DNA of 42,650 nt from Clostridia bacterium. Lineage in GTDB: Bacteria > Bacillota > Clostridia > Christensenellales > Pumilibacteraceae. Position numbers and translations under genes: made by a program. The notes under the pieces are model-generated. The model was not told the origin of the DNA. It saw nothing but the letters and a program-made list of their open reading frames with translations, and did not search any database. The stretch spans positions 1 through 42,650 of the forward strand of contig JAFXKH010000057.1 of the NCBI GenBank assembly GCA_017531795.1, in the 5' to 3' direction. Every line of letters starts with the position of its first letter. Positions within the stretch are counted from its first letter, which is position 1. Below, one piece after another: positions 17,172-25,514 of this stretch.

Positions 17172-18659
17172 ATGAAAACCAAAAAGTACATTTTGGCGAT
17201 AGACGAGGGCACGACGAGTTGTAGGGCCGTACTGTTTTCTATGCGCGATTTACGGGCAGTTTATACGTGTAGCGGTTCTTTGGAAATGCGCTATCCGCAG
17301 AACGGCTGGGTGGAACAAGACGCCGACGAGATTTATAAGAAGCAAATGCTTTGCGTAAGACGGTTGTTTGAAAACGGGGCGTATTCGGCTTCGGAAGTCG
17401 TGGCGATGGGCGTAACCAATCAACGTGAGTCCATACTTATTTGGGATAAAAAGACGTGCAAACCGCTTTCTCCCGTCATCAGTTGGCAGTGTCGCAGAAC
17501 GTCAAGCGAGTGTGAGAAAATAAAGTCACTCGGCTATGAGGATATGATTAAGAGCAAAACAGGTTTGGTCGTAGACGCCTATTTTTCGGCTACGAAACTC
17601 AAATGGCTTCTTGATAACGTGCGTGGCGCAAGGGAAATGGCTGATAAGGGCGAACTGCTTGCAGGCACGATAGACAGTTATCTGATATACAGAATGACCA
17701 AGGGCGCGAAGCACGTGACCGACGTTACCAACGCGTCTCGCACGATGCTCTTCAACATAAATACGCTGGCGTGGGATAAAGACTTGCTCGATCTTTTCGA
17801 TATACCAGAAAATATACTCCCCCAAGTTTGCGAATGCGCAGGCGACTTCGGAAGCGTTAGGGTAGACGGTTACGATATTCCCATACGAGGCATAGCGGGT
17901 GATCAGCAAGCCTCGCTTATTGGACAGGCGTGCTTTGAAAAAGGCGACGTGAAATGTACTTACGGCACGGGCGCGTTTATTCTTGCAAATATAGGCGACA
18001 AAGCGAAAATAACGAAATCTCCACTCATAACGACGGTGGGATATAAAATAAACGGCGTTACGGCGTACGCTTTTGAAGGCTCCGTCTTCAACGCAGGCTC
18101 GGTTATTCTTTGGCTCAAAGAAATAGGCCTTATCTCGTCTCCCGGCGAGAGCGAAAAGGTAGCAGACGGTGTTTCCGACAGCGGTGGAGTAATTCTCGTA
18201 CCCGCTTTTACGGGTATGGGCGCGCCCTACTGGGATATGACGGCTCGCGCCGGTCTGCTCGGCATAACCCGAAGCACGAAAAGAGAGCATATAGTTCGCG
18301 CCGGTCTGGAAAGCATAGCCTATGAAATAGGCGAAGTTTTCGATATGATGTCGGACGCGCTTGCTTCGCCACTCAGTTCACTTAGGGCGGACGGCGGAGT
18401 AAGCAGAAACAATCTTCTTCTCGCAATGCAGGCGGACGTTATACGCGCCACGGTCAGTAAGTCTGCTGAAACAGAGTGTACCGCGCTGGGTGCAGCCTAT
18501 CTTGCAGGTATGGGCGTGGGACTTACCGATATGAATAAAATAACGGAGTCGCACGTTTTTGAAAAGATCTTCGAGCCTACCGAAAGTGGCGCGAAAATAA
18601 CGCTTAAAAAAGAAGCGTGGAGAAAAGCCACGCTCGCGATTATAGATTACGGAAAATAA
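17172..18659 (+). CDS. glpK: Glycerol kinase
   Basis: The 495-residue FGGY-family kinase phosphorylates glycerol to glycerol 3-phosphate. Key segments are AIDEGTTSCRAVLFS (phosphate loop), GWVEQDADEI, GVTNQRESILIWDK (glycerol-binding Arg-Glu), GIAGDQQASLIGQACF and TYGTGAFILAN, and the C-terminal ATP site RADGGVSRNNLLLAMQAD. Full length. AAAGAGG precedes the ATG. The following lipase-like gene starts 10 nt after the stop, making a plausible unit in which glycerol released from monoacylglycerols is phosphorylated. No glpF or glpD is adjacent. Confidence 0.95.
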   Translation: MKTKKYILAIDEGTTSCRAVLFSMRDLRAVYTCSGSLEMRYPQNGWVEQDADEIYKKQMLCVRRLFENGAYSASEVVAMGVTNQRESILIWDKKTCKPLSPVISWQCRRTSSECEKIKSLGYEDMIKSKTGLVVDAYFSATKLKWLLDNVRGAREMADKGELLAGTIDSYLIYRMTKGAKHVTDVTNASRTMLFNINTLAWDKDLLDLFDIPENILPQVCECAGDFGSVRVDGYDIPIRGIAGDQQASLIGQACFEKGDVKCTYGTGAFILANIGDKAKITKSPLITTVGYKINGVTAYAFEGSVFNAGSVILWLKEIGLISSPGESEKVADGVSDSGGVILVPAFTGMGAPYWDMTARAGLLGITRSTKREHIVRAGLESIAYEIGEVFDMMSDALASPLSSLRADGGVSRNNLLLAMQADVIRATVSKSAETECTALGAAYLAGMGVGLTDMNKITESHVFEKIFEPTESGAKITLKKEAWRKATLAIIDYGK

Positions 18660-18669
18660 GGGGTGGTTT

Positions 18670-19572
18670 ATGAAAAGAGAATCTTTTGTTTCTCACGATG
18701 GAAAAACTCTCAGCCTACTCGTATGGGATGAGATCAATAACGCAAAAGCGGTTGTTCAAATTTCACACGGCATGGCAGAGCACGCCGAACGTTACGATTA
18801 TTTTGCAACCAAACTGAACGAAGCAGGGTACGTGGTAATAGCCGACGACCACCGCGCTCACGGAAAGACCGATCCCGACAGATTGGGAAAAGCGGAAGAA
18901 GGAAAGAACCTTTTTGACGACACGGTAGAAGACATGAAAAGCATAACGGATATGGCGAAAGAACGATACGGCCTGCCCGTAGTTCTTTTCGGGCATAGTT
19001 ACGGCTCGTTCTTATCTCAGGCGTATATTGAAAAATACTCCGACGATATAACGGCTTGCGTGCTGTCGGGTAGCGCGCTTTACGGCAAACTGCTTGCGAC
19101 TTTCGGCAAGTTCGTTGCAGGCAGAAAGGCGAAAAAACATCCCGACGAAGATGGCAAGTTTTTTGCAAAAATTACCTTTGAAAGTTATGATAAAAAACTT
19201 GGCGAAGGTAAAAACGCTTGGCTGTCTAACAGCAAAGAGAGTAACGAAAAATATTCGGCAGATCCGCTTTCGGGCTTCACTTGTTCCAACGCCTTTTATA
19301 AGTATATGTTCGCAGGTATGAAAAATCTTTGCACTCCCACCTCAAACGCTCGTACAGATCTTCCCATCTTCCTTATAAGCGGAGAACGTGACTTCGTGGG
19401 TAACTGCGGAAAACTCGTAAAAAAACTTTCCCGCAAATATGAAAAAACCATTGCTGACGTGACCTGGAAAGAGTATCCAAAAGCAAGACACGAACTTCTG
19501 AACGAACCCAATAAAGACGAAGTTATAACGGACGTCCTTGCCTTTATAAAAAGAACGACCAAAAGAATATAA
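18670..19572 (+). CDS. Alpha/beta hydrolase, monoacylglycerol lipase-like
   Basis: The 300-residue serine hydrolase belongs to the Hydrolase_4 (lysophospholipase/monoglyceride lipase) family. It has the oxyanion segment VVQISHGMAEHAERYDYFA, the signature DHRAHGKT, and the nucleophile elbow LFGHSYGSFLSQAY (Ser about 115). The acid lies in LISGERDFVG and the catalytic His in ARHELLNE. No signal peptide, so it acts in the cytoplasm. It is co-transcribed with glpK, which suggests cleavage of monoacylglycerol or lysophospholipid head groups feeding glycerol to GlpK. Substrate is inferred from family and neighbour. Confidence 0.88.
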   Translation: MKRESFVSHDGKTLSLLVWDEINNAKAVVQISHGMAEHAERYDYFATKLNEAGYVVIADDHRAHGKTDPDRLGKAEEGKNLFDDTVEDMKSITDMAKERYGLPVVLFGHSYGSFLSQAYIEKYSDDITACVLSGSALYGKLLATFGKFVAGRKAKKHPDEDGKFFAKITFESYDKKLGEGKNAWLSNSKESNEKYSADPLSGFTCSNAFYKYMFAGMKNLCTPTSNARTDLPIFLISGERDFVGNCGKLVKKLSRKYEKTIADVTWKEYPKARHELLNEPNKDEVITDVLAFIKRTTKRI

Positions 19573-19657
19573 ACGCTTGAAATATACTTATTATAAAAAT
19601 TAAGTAATAATATTTTGTATTAGCATTTTTGCTTAAAAAACCAAATCCACGTGTTTG

Positions 19658-19705
19658 AAAGTACCGTATAATTATGCACATTTTTGCATAATTATACGGT
19701 ACTTT
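19658..19705. terminator. Perfect 21-bp inverted repeat, likely terminator
   Basis: The arms at 19658-19678 and 19685-19705 are perfect reverse complements (AAAGTACCGTATAATTATGCA and its partner), with a 6-nt loop and T-rich flank. It lies between the glpK-lipase unit and the topoisomerase operon. Its strength is unusual and each arm also contains TATAAT, so it may have another role. Confidence 0.7.
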
Positions 19706-19769
19706 TTGATTACACGGCGCGACAGCGAAAAATAATGAAAATTTTATTGAATTTTTTGCATAAAAACCA

Positions 19770-19798
19770 TTGTCAACTTTTTATAAGTGTGGTATAAT
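19770..19798 (+). promoter_or_regulatory. Sigma-A promoter of the topoisomerase operon
   Basis: TTGTCA at 19770-19775, a 17-nt spacer and TATAAT at 19793-19798, giving a leader of about 85 nt that holds the small palindrome GCGAAATTTTCGC. Confidence 0.8.
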
Positions 19799-19888
19799 AC
19801 AATAAGAAATATTTACAGGAAAAGTCGTTAAGAATAGCGGTAGCGAAATTTTCGCGCTTGCTTATAAAATACGACAACGGAGGAAATT

Positions 19889-21844
19889 TTGGCAAAGGAA
19901 TATAAGGCTCAGGACATACAGGTTCTCGAAGGACTTGATGCAGTACGTCTTCGCCCGGGTATGTATATAGGCTCGACGGGAGTTAAGGGATTGCATCACG
20001 TTCTGTGGGAAATAGTCGATAACTCAATGGATGAAGTTGCCAATGGTTTCGGTACGACGATAACGGTAACAGTACACTCGGACGGTAGCGCGAGTGTTGA
20101 GGATGACGGACGCGGTATCCCCGTTGATTTGCACCCGACGATGGGCGTCAGCGGTGTAGAAGTAGTCTTTACGACCTTGCACGCAGGCGGTAAGTTTGAC
20201 AGCGGAAACTATCAATATTCAGGTGGTTTGCACGGCGTAGGAGCATCGGTAACCAACGCCTTGTCCGTGTGGACGAACGTCGAAGTTTACAAAAACGGCA
20301 GAGTATACCGCGCAGAGTTTGAATCCCGTGAGGGCGAAGACGGCAAGGTACATGGTGGCTTGGTCAAAATTCCTCTTTTTGACACGGGCAAAAAGACGGA
20401 CAAGCACGGCACGTACGTGCGCTTCAAGCCTGACAAGCGAGTGTTTGATACCGTTAACTTCAACATAGACACTATATCAAAGAAACTCAAAGAACTTGCG
20501 TTCTTAAACGACGGCGCGCGCATTATTCTCATTGATGAAAGGGTAATGAACGGCGACCAACCATTGAAGCGCGAATATTGTTATTCGGGCGGTATATCTG
20601 ACTTCGTAAAATATATAAACGAAACGAAAAATCCGCTTTTCCCCGATCCGATATACCTTGATGGCGAAAGGGACGGCGTGTATATGAAACTTGCGCTTCA
20701 ATACACCGACACGTATAACGAAAGCATTTTTTCATACGTAAACAACATACCCACGCCCGAAGGCGGTATGCACGAAACGGGCTTTAAGACGGCGCTTACG
20801 AAAGTTCTCAATGATCTTGCGCGAAAGACGGGCGTGCTTAAAGACAAGGACGAAAACTTGCTTGGCGACGATTTCCGCGTAGGCTTAACTGCCGTGCTTT
20901 CCATAAAAATGCAGAACGTTCAGTTCGAAGGGCAGACGAAAACCAAACTCGGCAACCCCTTCGTTCGTCCTGCTATGGAAAACTTAATCTCGCAGAAACT
21001 CGGCGAGTTTTTGGAAACGAATATCACCGTGCTTGATATTATTCTCAAAAAAGCAATGAGCGCAATGCGTGAGCGCGAGGCTGCAAGAAAGGGTAAAGAA
21101 CAGGCAAGACTGAAAAATCAGGCGGATAACTTTAATCTCGTCGGAAAACTGTCTTCCTGCTCGGGCAAGAAACCCGAACGAAACGAATTATACATAGTCG
21201 AAGGCGACTCGGCGGGCGGTACTTGTAAACAAGCGCGCGACAGAAGTTTCCAAGCGATATTGCCTCTTCGCGGTAAACCGCTTAACGCAGAGAAAAAGCG
21301 TATCGACCAGGTACTTCAAAACGAAGAAATACGAACGATAATCTCCGCGCTCGGCGCAGGTATAGGCGAGGACTTCAACCTTGATAATTTGAATTATCAT
21401 AAGGTCGTTATACTCTCCGATGCCGACCAGGACGGCGGACACATAAGAGCGATACTGCTCACGTTCTTCTTCCGTTATATGAAAGACCTTATTATGAACG
21501 GGCATTTATATATCGGTATGCCTCCGCTTTATAAGGTGGCGAAAAAGGATAAAGTTGAGTACGTTTACAACGACGAACTTCTCGACGAAGCAAAAGCGCG
21601 CGTTGGCAGAGGATATACGGTACAGCGTTATAAAGGTCTGGGCGAAATGAACGCAGAACAACTTTGGGATACGACGATGGATCCCGAGAAACGCACGTTG
21701 ATGAGAGTAACGCTTGAAGACGTAGCCGAGGCCGAACATCTCGTAACCGTATGGATGGGGGATTCGGTTGACCTCCGCAAGCGATACATAGTGGAAAACG
21801 CCAACTTCAACAAGGTTGACGAATTCGCGAAGAACGAGAGATAA
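19889..21844 (+). CDS. parE: Type IIA topoisomerase subunit B (probably ParE)
   Basis: The 651-residue ATPase subunit has the GHKL domain (VLEGLDAVRLRPGMYIGST, then EIVDNSMDE and DDGRGIPVD), the GGLHGVGASVTNAL ATP lid, a transducer domain, and the TOPRIM domain with EGDSAGGT and DADQDGGHI for Mg2+ binding. TTG start follows GGAGG. It pairs with the subunit A gene 11 nt downstream. GyrB and ParE are hard to separate. I favour ParE because subunit A lacks a GyrA box and because the usual gyrase neighbours (dnaA, dnaN, recF) are absent. Many annotators would write gyrB. Confidence 0.85.
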   Translation: MAKEYKAQDIQVLEGLDAVRLRPGMYIGSTGVKGLHHVLWEIVDNSMDEVANGFGTTITVTVHSDGSASVEDDGRGIPVDLHPTMGVSGVEVVFTTLHAGGKFDSGNYQYSGGLHGVGASVTNALSVWTNVEVYKNGRVYRAEFESREGEDGKVHGGLVKIPLFDTGKKTDKHGTYVRFKPDKRVFDTVNFNIDTISKKLKELAFLNDGARIILIDERVMNGDQPLKREYCYSGGISDFVKYINETKNPLFPDPIYLDGERDGVYMKLALQYTDTYNESIFSYVNNIPTPEGGMHETGFKTALTKVLNDLARKTGVLKDKDENLLGDDFRVGLTAVLSIKMQNVQFEGQTKTKLGNPFVRPAMENLISQKLGEFLETNITVLDIILKKAMSAMREREAARKGKEQARLKNQADNFNLVGKLSSCSGKKPERNELYIVEGDSAGGTCKQARDRSFQAILPLRGKPLNAEKKRIDQVLQNEEIRTIISALGAGIGEDFNLDNLNYHKVVILSDADQDGGHIRAILLTFFFRYMKDLIMNGHLYIGMPPLYKVAKKDKVEYVYNDELLDEAKARVGRGYTVQRYKGLGEMNAEQLWDTTMDPEKRTLMRVTLEDVAEAEHLVTVWMGDSVDLRKRYIVENANFNKVDEFAKNER

Positions 21845-21855
21845 GGAGGTAATTT

Positions 21856-24309
21856 ATGTCAAAATTGGCGGAAAACTTTGTAGAAAACATACTTGAAAAG
21901 CCTATGGAAGACGTTATGACCGAATCCATGCTCCCGTATTCCGAATACGTAATTCTTGACCGCGCGTTGCCCCGAGTAGAGGACGGCTTAAAGCCCGTTC
22001 AACGCCGTATATTGTATACGATGAACGAACTCGGCATACGCCCTGACACACCGTACCGCAAATGCGCGAGAATAGTGGGCGACTGTCTTGGTAAATACCA
22101 TCCGCACGGCGACACTTCGGTATACGGCGCGCTCGTTCGTTTGGCGCAACCGTTCAATATGAATTGTCCTCTCGTGGACGGGCAGGGTAATTTCGGCTCG
22201 ATAGACGGCGACGGCGCTGCTGCAATGCGTTATACCGAAGCGAGAATGGCTCCGCTTGCGCTTGAACTTTTGCGTGACCTTGATAAAGATACCGTGCGTT
22301 GGAGTTGCAACTTTGACGACACGCTTAAAGAGCCTGATATGCTTCCCGGACGTTTCCCCAACTTACTCGTGAACGGTTCAAGCGGTATAGCAGTCGGCTT
22401 GGCTACCAATATCCCTCCGCACAATCTTGCGGAAACGATAGACGGCGTATGCGCGTATATAGATAATCCCCGTATCAAACTCAAAGATATGATGAAGATT
22501 ATCAAAGGTCCGGATTTCCCCTCAGGCGGATACGTCGTGGGCGGAGAAGAACTCGTCAAAGCGTACGAAACGGGTAAGGGTAAGATAATAATGCGCGCCC
22601 GTATGCACCTTGAAGAAGACGCGAATAAGAAACTAATCGTTATTGACGAACTGCCCTATCAAGTAAACAAAGCAACTCTTCTTGAATCTATCCTCAAACT
22701 CAAAGAAGAAAAGAAGGGCGCGCTCTCGTACATACAAGACATCACCGACGAGTCGGACAGAAACGGTATGCGCGCAGTCATAAAGGTTAAGAAAGACGGC
22801 GACGTAAAAGCCATACTCGATATTTTATATAAAGGCACGAATCTTTCTACCTCTTTCGGTATAAATATGGTGGCGATAGCAGGCGGAAAACCTCAACAAA
22901 TGGGCTTGCTTGACATTATCGCATATTACGTAGACTATCAGCGAGAGGTTATCGTTCGCCGTACCAAGTTCGAACTCGAAGCCGCGAAAAAGCGTATGCA
23001 TATCCTCGAAGGTTTGGTTATCGCGGTACAGAATATCGACGAAGTCGTAAAGATTATCAAAAACAGTTCGTCTACTTCGGATGCGAAAGAAAAACTCCGT
23101 AAGCGTTTTAGTTTGTCCGAAGTGCAGGCGCAGGCAATTCTCGACCTTCGTCTTGCAAGACTTACGCACCTTGAAGTTTTCAAGCTTGAACAGGAACTGC
23201 GTGAAGTAAAAGCGCTCGTGGACAGACTGCAAGCCATACTTGGCAGTAAGCGTTTGCAAATGGATACAGTCAAGCAGGAAATGAACGGTATTAAGCGTAC
23301 GTATAAAGAACCTCGCAAGTCCGAAATTTTGAACGATCTGAAACAATACGTAGTAGTTGATACCACGCAAAGCGGTCCTGTCGAAGACGTCGTAGTAGCG
23401 TATAACGTACTCGGTCAGATAAAGAAAATGAACAACCGTTCCTTCGGTCAGGCTACGAGAGAGTTTACCGACAATTCCTCTAAAAAGGAAATATGCACGT
23501 CTATAATAAAAACGGATACCGAACATAGATTATATTGCTTTACCAATCTCGGTAATTGCTATAAAGTGGATATTGATTCCATACCCGAAGGCAAATGGCG
23601 CGACGTGGGACAACCTCTTAATAAGGTGTTCAAAGACGCGCTTGAAAACGAAAAAGTCGTTTATATGCTTCCCGTTGAAGAAAATCTTCCCAAGGGTAAT
23701 CTGCTGTTCTATACCGCGCACGGTATGGTGAAAAAATCGGCGTGGACTGATCTTGGCGTAATAAAGTCGGCTTTCCAGGTCTGCAAACTCAACACGGGCG
23801 ATGAAATAATCGGCATAGAAGAAGAAATTCCCGGTTCGTCGCTTATGTTCGTCACAAGACAGGGTATGTGCTTGAACTCCGATATGTCGGATATACCTTT
23901 GCAAGGCAGAATTGCCGCAGGCGTTAAGGGTATACAACTCTCAGACGACGACGTTTGCATAATGATAAAACAAATCTCTCTGGAAGGCGAAATCGTTCTT
24001 CTCACGAACAAGGGTTACTGTAAACGCGTAATAGCAGGCGATATTGATATTCTCGGTCGTTACCGCAAGGGAGTGAAAATAATCGATTTCGGCAAGACCA
24101 AGGCAGGCAACGGCGATAAACTCGTGTTCGCTTCTTACGTAAGAGAGCCTTTCTCCGTCGTAATGGAAGCCGAGGACGGTTATCTCCTTTGCTACTCCAC
24201 CGAAGATATCGACATAGAAAACCGTATGCACTCGGGCAGACAGATGTTCAAGGGCAAAATGGAAATAATAAACGGTTACGTCTATAACGATAGCGTCATA
24301 AAAGGATAA
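21856..24309 (+). CDS. parC: Type IIA topoisomerase subunit A (probably ParC)
   Basis: The 817-residue DNA-cleaving subunit has [19 protein letters not shown], the quinolone-region helix [20 protein letters not shown], and the catalytic Tyr in [12 protein letters not shown] coiled-coil tower and a six-bladed C-terminal beta-pinwheel (from about 500; blades such as [12 protein letters not shown]) follow. Where gyrases carry QRRGGKG, this protein reads [12 protein letters not shown], so no GyrA box is visible and a decatenating topoisomerase IV role is more likely than supercoiling. ATG follows AAGGAGG. The residues matching GyrA 83 and 87 are Thr and Gly. It is the second gene of a two-gene operon. 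Confidence 0.85.
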   Translation: MSKLAENFVENILEKPMEDVMTESMLPYSEYVILDRALPRVEDGLKPVQRRILYTMNELGIRPDTPYRKCARIVGDCLGKYHPHGDTSVYGALVRLAQPFNMNCPLVDGQGNFGSIDGDGAAAMRYTEARMAPLALELLRDLDKDTVRWSCNFDDTLKEPDMLPGRFPNLLVNGSSGIAVGLATNIPPHNLAETIDGVCAYIDNPRIKLKDMMKIIKGPDFPSGGYVVGGEELVKAYETGKGKIIMRARMHLEEDANKKLIVIDELPYQVNKATLLESILKLKEEKKGALSYIQDITDESDRNGMRAVIKVKKDGDVKAILDILYKGTNLSTSFGINMVAIAGGKPQQMGLLDIIAYYVDYQREVIVRRTKFELEAAKKRMHILEGLVIAVQNIDEVVKIIKNSSSTSDAKEKLRKRFSLSEVQAQAILDLRLARLTHLEVFKLEQELREVKALVDRLQAILGSKRLQMDTVKQEMNGIKRTYKEPRKSEILNDLKQYVVVDTTQSGPVEDVVVAYNVLGQIKKMNNRSFGQATREFTDNSSKKEICTSIIKTDTEHRLYCFTNLGNCYKVDIDSIPEGKWRDVGQPLNKVFKDALENEKVVYMLPVEENLPKGNLLFYTAHGMVKKSAWTDLGVIKSAFQVCKLNTGDEIIGIEEEIPGSSLMFVTRQGMCLNSDMSDIPLQGRIAAGVKGIQLSDDDVCIMIKQISLEGEIVLLTNKGYCKRVIAGDIDILGRYRKGVKIIDFGKTKAGNGDKLVFASYVREPFSVVMEAEDGYLLCYSTEDIDIENRMHSGRQMFKGKMEIINGYVYNDSVIKG

Positions 24310-24378
24310 TAATCAAAAACTGAAAAATACGCGCTCTATAAGTCTGATTTTATGGGGCGCATATTTTTTATGGTAAAA

Positions 24379-24416
24379 ACAGTCAAGATGTCGTGGTTTT
24401 TGTACATCTTGACTGT
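24379..24416. terminator. Intrinsic terminator after the topoisomerase operon
   Basis: ACAGTCAAGATGT (24379-24391) pairs perfectly with ACATCTTGACTGT (24404-24416), with a 12-nt loop and a following CTTTTT. A weaker hairpin (about 24325-24365) precedes it. Confidence 0.85.
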
Positions 24417-24424
24417 CTTTTTCG

Positions 24425-24453
24425 TTTACATAAGCGCATTTTCGTGATATAAT
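24425..24453 (+). promoter_or_regulatory. Sigma-A promoter of the WYL regulator
   Basis: TTTACA at 24425-24430, a 17-nt spacer and TATAAT at 24448-24453; a strong GGAGGAGG follows at about 24467-24474. Confidence 0.75.
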
Positions 24454-24480
24454 AATTTTGTCAACAGGAGGAGGATACGC

Positions 24481-25461
24481 ATGAGAGGCGAAAACGTAAA
24501 ACGGATGAGACCGTTAAGGATCTGGGAGATACTTTCTCAGGAAACGGATGAAGATCATCCTATGACGTCGATGGAGTTACTTTCACGTTTGTCAAAAATG
24601 GGCCTTTGCTGTGACCGAAGAACACTTTATCAAGATATTGATACTTTGGTAGATGCGGGTTATGAAGTGATGAAAAAGCGGACGTCAAGCAACGAATATT
24701 ACGTTATGGACCGCAGTTTCGATATTCCTGAACTACATATACTTATGGATGCGGTTCAGGCATCCAAGTTCATTACCGAGAAAAAAACGGAAGAACTCGT
24801 TGCGAAAATCGCTATGCTCGCAGGCAGTCTGAAAGGGGAAACCTTAAAGCGAAACTTAGTAGCCTTTTCTTCGGACAAGAGCAGGAACGAAACTATATAT
24901 TATTCGGTAAACGCGATTTCCGAAGCAGTTGCAAAGGGCAAGAAAATTTCCTTCTTATATTTTGATTACAACGAAATGCACGAGCGCGTATATCGCCATA
25001 ACGCTATTGAGTACGTAGTGAATCCTATCGGAACGGTTTTTTCCGACGACAAATATTATATGCTGTGCGTAGACGATAAGCACGAAGGCATTGCAACGTA
25101 CAGAGTGGATAAAATGGAAAAGGTGACCGTTTTAGACGAAAAAAGCCTAAAAACTCCCGAGCAGAAAGAAATAGGCAGACAAAAAAGCAAACTTTTCGGA
25201 ATGTTCGCAGGGGAAAAGCAAAAAGTTACTTTTGAAGCGAAAAAAGAAATGATAGACGTTATTTTCGACGAGTTTGGCGACAGCACGAAGATTTATCGCA
25301 AAAACGATGAAAGGGTATCATTTACTGCCGACGTGCAGATAAGTCCGGCGTTTATCGGTTGGTGCGCTTCGTTCGGGGATAAAATCAAAGTCGTATATCC
25401 GTTATCCGTCATTTCACAAATAAAAGAGCATCTGAAAGCCTCATATGATAATTATACATAA
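24481..25461 (+). CDS. WYL-domain transcriptional regulator
   Basis: The 326-residue protein joins an N-terminal winged helix-turn-helix (about 8-75, RRTLYQDIDTLVDAGYEV), a WYL domain (about 135-220, with KISFLYFDYNEMHERVYR and YVVNPIGTVFSDDKYYMLCV), and the C-terminal WCX extension. WYL regulators sense nucleic acids or nucleotide ligands and often control DNA-damage or defence genes. No such genes sit beside it. It is a single-gene unit with a strong RBS and convergent mgtE downstream, so its target is unknown. Confidence 0.9.
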   Translation: MRGENVKRMRPLRIWEILSQETDEDHPMTSMELLSRLSKMGLCCDRRTLYQDIDTLVDAGYEVMKKRTSSNEYYVMDRSFDIPELHILMDAVQASKFITEKKTEELVAKIAMLAGSLKGETLKRNLVAFSSDKSRNETIYYSVNAISEAVAKGKKISFLYFDYNEMHERVYRHNAIEYVVNPIGTVFSDDKYYMLCVDDKHEGIATYRVDKMEKVTVLDEKSLKTPEQKEIGRQKSKLFGMFAGEKQKVTFEAKKEMIDVIFDEFGDSTKIYRKNDERVSFTADVQISPAFIGWCASFGDKIKVVYPLSVISQIKEHLKASYDNYT

Positions 25462-25465
25462 AAAA

Positions 25466-25500
25466 GAAAGCGTTTGCCTTGATAAGCAAACGCTTTTTTG
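25466..25500. terminator. Bidirectional terminator
   Basis: AAAGCGTTTGC pairs perfectly with GCAAACGCTTT, with an A-run before and a T-run after. It serves the WYL gene (+) and mgtE (-). Confidence 0.9.
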
Positions 25501-25514
25501 TTATAACTTTCTTT

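Noticed and set aside
22825..23526. Long reverse-strand frame of 233 codons inside the topoisomerase A gene
   Set aside because: It overlaps a well-conserved gene and its protein is Phe/Tyr/Arg-biased, typical of an antisense shadow; same for 9882-10562 and 27781-28488.
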